Source: Xanthoparmelia taractica
Taxonomy: Eukaryota > Ascomycota > Lecanoromycetes > Lecanorales > Parmeliaceae
NCBI GenBank assembly: GCA_033085395.1
Contig: JANQBS010000177.1
Location: 20,551-84,550, forward strand
Direction: 5' to 3'
Length of the DNA: 64,000 nucleotides
Under the pieces are notes generated by a model. The model was not told the DNA's origin. It did not search any database and worked only from the letters and a program-made list of their open reading frames with translations. This document shows positions 59,095 to 64,000 of this stretch, one piece after another; position 1 is the stretch's first letter, and every line of letters starts with the position of its first letter. The position numbers and the translations under genes were made by a program.

Positions 59095-59350
59095 CTATCT
59101 AATTGCAAGGTGATCAAGCACATCTTTTACAACTTTAACGTCTTTATAATTGCCGTGCTACTCAACACCTCGACTAGATTGTTTATGATCGTTAGTGCTT
59201 TGTTATGATCGCAATAGTGGGACTATAAGTTAGTGGGTCCAATATGAGGTCATGCTATTAGCGTTGTTTCATTGATATGCGATATGCGAGACACGTGTTC
59301 GGGGCGAGTACTATTTATATGATCACTACATCAGCAGTTGACTCTTTATT
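59095..59350. other. island of unmutated composition inside the AT-rich block
   Basis: In this 250-bp stretch CpA and TpG are common again (for example TGATCAAGCACATC, GTGGGTCCAATATGAGGTC) between heavily AT-rich flanks. It may be a solo repeat end, a younger insertion, or single-copy DNA spared by RIP. No coding frame or repeat ends recognised. Confidence 0.5.
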
Positions 59351-59529
59351 CGAATTGTTTTCTTTTAGAGTTATATTATTCTTCTTTTAGTTAGTTAGTT
59401 AATTAATTAATCGATTAGCGACTACTATAATTACTACTACAATTACTATAATTTAGAGATCTCTCAATCGATATTAGTTAACTATTACTGCAATTATTAC
59501 TATAGCCGCTATATTCCAAAGAGCTCTTA

Positions 59530-61590
59530 GTCTATTGTTAGCATATTTCTCGCTAAAGAGTTATCGCATTATTAGATCTATAATTAATAGATTTTAGACT
59601 TATTGTTAGCATATCTCTCGCTGGAGATTAACGCTTTTCTATCTATCGTTAATAGATCACTCGCTAAGAAGTTATCGCATTGCTAGGTCTATAACTAATA
59701 TATTTTTAGATCTAATATCTAATATTAGCATATTTCTCGCTAAAGATTAACGTATTTCTAGACCTAGTGTTAATAAGATCTCTCGCTGAAGAGTTATCGC
59801 ATTATTAAACCTATGGCTAATATATTTTCAGATCGATTATCAGCATATTTACGGGTCGGAAAGGTGTGGTATCTGTTGAACATAGTCGTTTTCAACTTTT
59901 TTTCAACTTTTTTTAAAAAACTATATCTTTTTAATCTATTTATAGAATTTTATAATTATATAAGCGTTCGCTTAAGCATTTTACTTATTTTTAGAATATA
60001 AAAAAAATATTACGTAATATATTTATTAAAAATCTAATGGGAGTATGGGATATCTTATATCTTTCGATATGGTATTCGAAAAACTAGTCTTATATTATTA
60101 AATATATTATATCTTTTCGACTTATAAGCATATTTTTTAAGATTTATAATTAACGTATTTTAGATATATTTCTCTCTAAAGAGATATTATATCTCTCGCT
60201 AAAAACGTATTATATTTCAAGATCTATAGCTAACGTATTTTAAGTATATTTCTCTTTAAAGATATATATATCTCTCGCTGAAGACATATTATATTTTAAG
60301 ATTTATAATTAACGTATTTTAAGTTTTTTCTCTTTAAAGACATAGTATATCTCTCGCTAAAGACGCATTATATTTTAAGATCTATAATTAACGCATTTTA
60401 GATATATTTCTCCCTAAAGAGATATTATATTTTAAGGTCTATAATTAACGTATTTTAAGTATATTTCTTTCTAGAGAGATATTATAATTTAAGGCCTATA
60501 ATTAACATATTTTAAGTATATTTATTAAAAATATTACTAAATAATAATAATATAAGTCTCTTTATAAATTAATAATAGATAATTAATTAATTAATTAAAA
60601 GAAAGAAGAAGAAGAAGAGATTTCTTCTTCTTAGAGATTACGTGTTAAGACGCTAAAATAAGAGCTAATTACTTTTAAACGCTAAGAATATTAATATTTA
60701 ATTAAATTTTAATAATATTTTTTTTAAAAACGTATTATATTTTAAGACTTATAATTAACGCATATTAAGCTTATTTCTCTTTAAAGATATATATATCTCT
60801 CGTTAGAAATATATTATATTTTAAAATTTATAATTAACGTATTTCGAATATATTTCTCTCTAAAGATATATTATATTTTAAGATCTATAATTAACGTATT
60901 TTAAATATATTTCTTTTTAGAGAGATATATATATCTCTCGCTAAAGATATATTATATTTTAAAATCTCTAATTAACGTATTTTAAATATATTTTTCTTTA
61001 AAGAGATATATATATCTCTCGCTAAAGACGCATTATATTTTAAGATCTATAATTAACGTATTTTAAGTATATTTCTCTTTAAAGACGTAGTATATCTCTC
61101 GCTAAAAATTAATACTTTATAATTAACGTATTTCGAGATCTTTAATTAATATATCTCTCGCTAAAAATTAATACTTTAAATTAACGCATTTCGAGACCTT
61201 CGATTAATATATCTCTCGCTAAAGATTAATATTTTGAATTAATATATTTCTTAATCTTAGATTAATTATTAATTAATATATCTTTTATAGAAGATTATCG
61301 TATTTTTAGATCTAATTTATTAAATATATCTCTCGCTAAATATTAAATTATAAATAAATATATTTTTAAGTCTTAAATTAATATATCTCTCGTTAAAGAG
61401 ATATCTTATTTTTAAGTCTATAGCTATCGTATTTTCGAGTTTATTATTAATATATCTCTCGCTAAAGATTAACGCTACAAATAAGCACTTTTCTAGATCT
61501 TTAATTAATATATTTCTCGATAAAGATTATCACTTAAAATCAACGTATTTTTAAGTCTTTAATTAATATATCTTTAATCGAGATTATATT
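59530..61590. repeat. degenerate tandem array, units about 57-80 bp, with CTCTCGCTAAAG core
   Basis: The core CTCTCGCTAAAG (with variants) and TAATTAACGTATTTTA recur throughout. Spacing of TAACGTATTT between 60151 and 60389 is 80, 79 and 79 bp, and of the next two 57 bp. Each unit contains a local inverted sequence around AAAGAGATATATATCTCT. The array is split by MITE copy C at 59852-60124. The period is too irregular for a simple satellite, so it may be a decayed array homogenised unevenly. Confidence 0.75.
59852..60124 (-). mobile_element. MITE copy C (273 bp), inserted in the tandem array
   Basis: Inverse orientation relative to copies A and B, flanked by TA at 59850-59851 and 60125-60126. 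The left terminal repeat is intact; the right one has been changed from GACCCG to GACTTA by transitions. It interrupts the CTCTCGCTAAAG array, so it inserted after the array formed. Confidence 0.88.
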
Positions 61591-61592
61591 TT

Positions 61593-61855
61593 AAAGTTCA
61601 CGAAGTCGTAGCAAGTATCTAATCGTTATAAATATTAATTAAGTGTCTACGATTAGAAGAGTTATTATTTAACTATCGCAATTAAGTTTATAAAGTTATA
61701 ATAAGTATTTATTTTCTTAGAAGAGTTATTATCTAACTATTATAATTAAGTTTACGAAGTCGTAATAAGTATCTATTTTCTTAGAAGAGTTATTATCTAA
61801 TTATTATAATTAAGTTCATAAAGTTATAATAAATATCTACTTTCTTAAAAGAATT
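61593..61855. repeat. 64-bp tandem repeat, about four copies
   Basis: AGAAGAGTTATTAT starts at 61655, 61719 and 61783, and a variant at 61847, exactly 64 bp apart. Units also share AATTAAGTTTACGAAGTCG-type sequence. A partial unit precedes the first. The period is not a multiple of three, so a coding origin is unlikely. Confidence 0.85.
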
Positions 61856-62310
61856 ATATTTTAATTAATATTTTAAGTTCTTATATAATTATCGTATCGA
61901 GATCTCAAGATATATAACTAGCTATTAATATTATTTATATTCACGTATTACTAAAGATTAACATTATAACTTTAGCGCTATATCTATAATTAATATATCT
62001 TCGATATTAGCCCTTTCTATTTATTAGCGCTAATGCTATTAATCTTATTTATTTATTATAATCGATATCATTAGAAGTTATCTTCGAGTTCTTTAATCTT
62101 TTTCGATAACGTCTTAAACTATTTAAAAGTTCTTCTAGCGCTAAGAAATCGACTTAATTACCTTACGTATACTACTTAGAAGATCTTAACTATCTTAATA
62201 TTAAATATATTTAATTATCTATTTATATATTCGCTTATATATATATTACTTTTATATAATCTCACTATTTGCGAGTATTAACCTTAAAATAAGACTATTA
62301 TACTCTTCAC

Positions 62311-62840
62311 CTTAAGCGTTAATATTAATTTCTTTCTTAAGTACTATTTATATTACTTAATTATAATCTTCTAATAATATTATCTATAGTACGTTATTAT
62401 ATCTTTTATCTTAAGCGTTAATATTAGTCTCTTTTTTAAATAATATCTATATTATTTAATTATAATCTTCTAATAACGCTATCTATAGTATATTATAATA
62501 TATTTTATCTTAAGCGTTAATATTAGTCTTTTTCTTAAGTAATATCTATATTACTTAATTATAATCTCCTAATAATACTATTTATAGTACGTTACTATAT
62601 ATTCTATCTTAAGCGTTAATATTAGCTTCGTTATTAAGTAATATCTATATTACTTAATTATAATCTTCTAATAATACTATCTATAGTACGTTACTATATT
62701 CTCTATCTTAAGCGTTAATATTAATCTCTTTATCGAGTAGCATCTATATTACTTAATTATAACCTTCTAATAATACTATCTAAAGTGTGTTATTATATTC
62801 TTTATCTTAAGCGTTAATATTTATTTTTTTATCTAAGAAA
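62311..62840. repeat. 99-bp tandem repeat, 5.3 copies, exact period
   Basis: CTTAAGCGTTAATATT begins at 62311, 62410, 62509, 62608, 62707 and 62806, each exactly 99 bp after the previous one. The units are highly similar, with substitutions mainly C/T or A/G and no indels. A common tail is CTTCTAATAATACTATCTAT. A period of 33 codons without indels would fit an ancient coding repeat, but no frame remains. Confidence 0.92.
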
Positions 62841-63189
62841 CTTTTAATAACGTATTTTAATTCAAGTATAGATATTATTCTTAAACTAGTTTAATCTTTA
62901 GATCTTAGATAATTAATATTATAATATATCTTAAATTAGTAGCTCTATTATAATAGTAATATATTATATAGATTTTTTATAGTTCTCTATAAATCTTTAA
63001 CTCGTTCTCTATTCTATAAAATATAGTAAATAGCTTAATTAAAAGCTATATAGTCGAGAAGAAAATAATATTTATCTTCTCGTTAAGTATAATCGTCTTA
63101 ATTTAGCTAATTCTAAAATATATTAACGAAGTTAAAAAAGTTAAGATAGTAGAGATAGATCTAGAACATTATATAGTAGACCGTTATTA

Positions 63190-63460
63190 CGGGTCGGAAA
63201 GATATGGTATCTATTAAACATAGTCGTTTTCAACTTTTTTTTAACTTTTTTTAAAAAATTATATCTTTTTAATCTATTTATAGAATTTTATAATTATATA
63301 AGCGTTCGCTTAAGCATTTTACGTATTTTTAGAATATAAAAAATATTACGTAATATATTTATTAAAAACTCAATGAGAGTATGGGATATCTTATATCTTT
63401 CGATATGATATTCGAAAAACTAGTCCCATACCATCAAATATACCACACCTTTTCGACTCG
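63190..63460 (-). mobile_element. MITE copy D (271 bp)
   Basis: Inverse orientation, flanked by TA at 63188-63189 and 63461-63462. The terminal repeats are recognisable with transition differences (GAAAGATATGGTATC; CACCTTTTCGACTCG). The interior is nearly colinear with copy C. Confidence 0.88.
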
Positions 63461-64000
63461 TAATCGCGATCTCTTTTATCACTCGCGAAAAGAAGAGCTT
63501 AAAGATTATTAAATTAAATTCTCTCTAATAGCGACGAATTTCACGTAAAGTAATAATTATAATTTATTAATAAAATAAAATAAATAGATTCGAAATTAGA
63601 CTTATATTTAGCTTTTTATCTACGTTTTTAAATATTGCTACTCGATAGTTCTTACGCTAATCTATTTTTCTTAATTAATTTTAATAATTAAATACTTAAA
63701 GACTATATAGAAGTAATTAGTTACACTTAAGATTATCTAGCATTAGCTACGTATATTATAATTTCTCTAATCTTTTCTTTACTCTTACGTGTTATCGTCT
63801 ACTCGCGTATTAGCTTTATATTTAATATTTTATTTATAGATTTAATATATCTATTTTAAAATATTATCTCGCGTAGTAATTCTTTTATAAGCTATAGTTT
63901 AAGAACGAAGAAGTTTAGATTAGAGCTAAGGTTTAAAGTCGAAATTCGAGAATAATAACTTTATTAGATAGATAAATAAATAGTAGAAGAATAATAAATA

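Larger units (their letters stand above)
53925..64000. repeat. AT-rich, RIP-mutated repeat block
   Basis: From about 53925 to the end of the window the DNA is extremely AT-rich. CpA and TpG are nearly absent while CpG remains frequent and TpA dominates, the signature of RIP acting on repeats. There is no usable open frame anywhere; the only long one, at 59813-60001, is MITE sequence. 53925-58280 is probably degenerate transposon coding DNA whose family I cannot identify. Beyond that lie three MITE copies and three tandem arrays, described separately. The block is likely heterochromatic. Confidence 0.88.

Noticed and set aside
59813..60001. 62-codon frame in the AT-rich block
   Set aside because: It lies mainly within MITE copy C and its translation is Phe/Tyr/Leu-rich repeat sequence, not a gene.
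59530..62840. CRISPR-like direct repeats
   Set aside because: Repeats are contiguous tandem units without unique spacers, in a fungal nuclear AT-rich block; no cas-type gene exists nearby.
1..64000. tRNA or rRNA genes
   Set aside because: I saw no cloverleaf with conserved A and B boxes and no rRNA core sequence while reading both strands; a dedicated scan was not possible.

Overview
The window is nuclear DNA of a filamentous ascomycete (Pezizomycotina). Evidence: genes carry 48-150 bp GT-AG introns; the proteins are fungal types (CFEM, Pth11-like/rhodopsin-type 7TM, DUF7025-type AAA ATPase, STAND-ankyrin, StcS-like P450, small cysteine-containing secreted proteins); and ordinary genic DNA alternates with extremely AT-rich blocks depleted in CpA/TpG but still holding CpG, the footprint of repeat-induced point mutation (RIP). 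Order and species cannot be fixed; a Dothideomycete or Leotiomycete with AT isochores is plausible. The gene models were spliced by hand; wherever I give a full exon list, the exon lengths sum to a multiple of three.

Layout. 1-20 kb: a small secreted protein (2.6 kb), a 10-exon AAA ATPase (4.1-7.0), a 1.1-kb element with 80-bp inverted repeats (8.1-9.2), a STAND-like protein probably fused to ankyrin repeats (10.1-13.1), a disordered protein with a PIP-box motif (14.1-15.4), a C2H2 zinc-finger protein (16.1-17.1), a RING protein (18.0-18.9) and a P-loop kinase (19.5-20.1). 20.5-34.3 kb: a decaying block with a P450 split into two opposed fragments, an intact CFEM protein, a StcS-like P450 with one internal TAG, a 7TM gene with one internal TAG, and a second 7TM gene broken by a 3.8-kb hAT-type transposon that has its 8-bp target duplication. 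35.5-50.8 kb: a protein kinase, an eight-cysteine secreted protein, a secreted alpha/beta hydrolase, a further secreted protein, small hypothetical and membrane proteins, an SDR pseudogene, a second small secreted protein related to the one at 2.6 kb, and a beta-lactamase-family serine hydrolase. 50.8-53.9 kb: gene-poor. 53.9-64 kb: a RIP-mutated AT-rich block with three tandem arrays and three copies of a 272-bp MITE whose fourth copy lies inside the hAT element.

Together, the region is a gene-rich segment abutting a transposon graveyard. Extracellular products dominate (at least six genes encode secreted or surface proteins), and several genes show graded decay. Three premature stops in otherwise recognisable genes are each what a CpA-to-TpA change would create, suggesting that RIP has leaked from the transposons into neighbouring genes.
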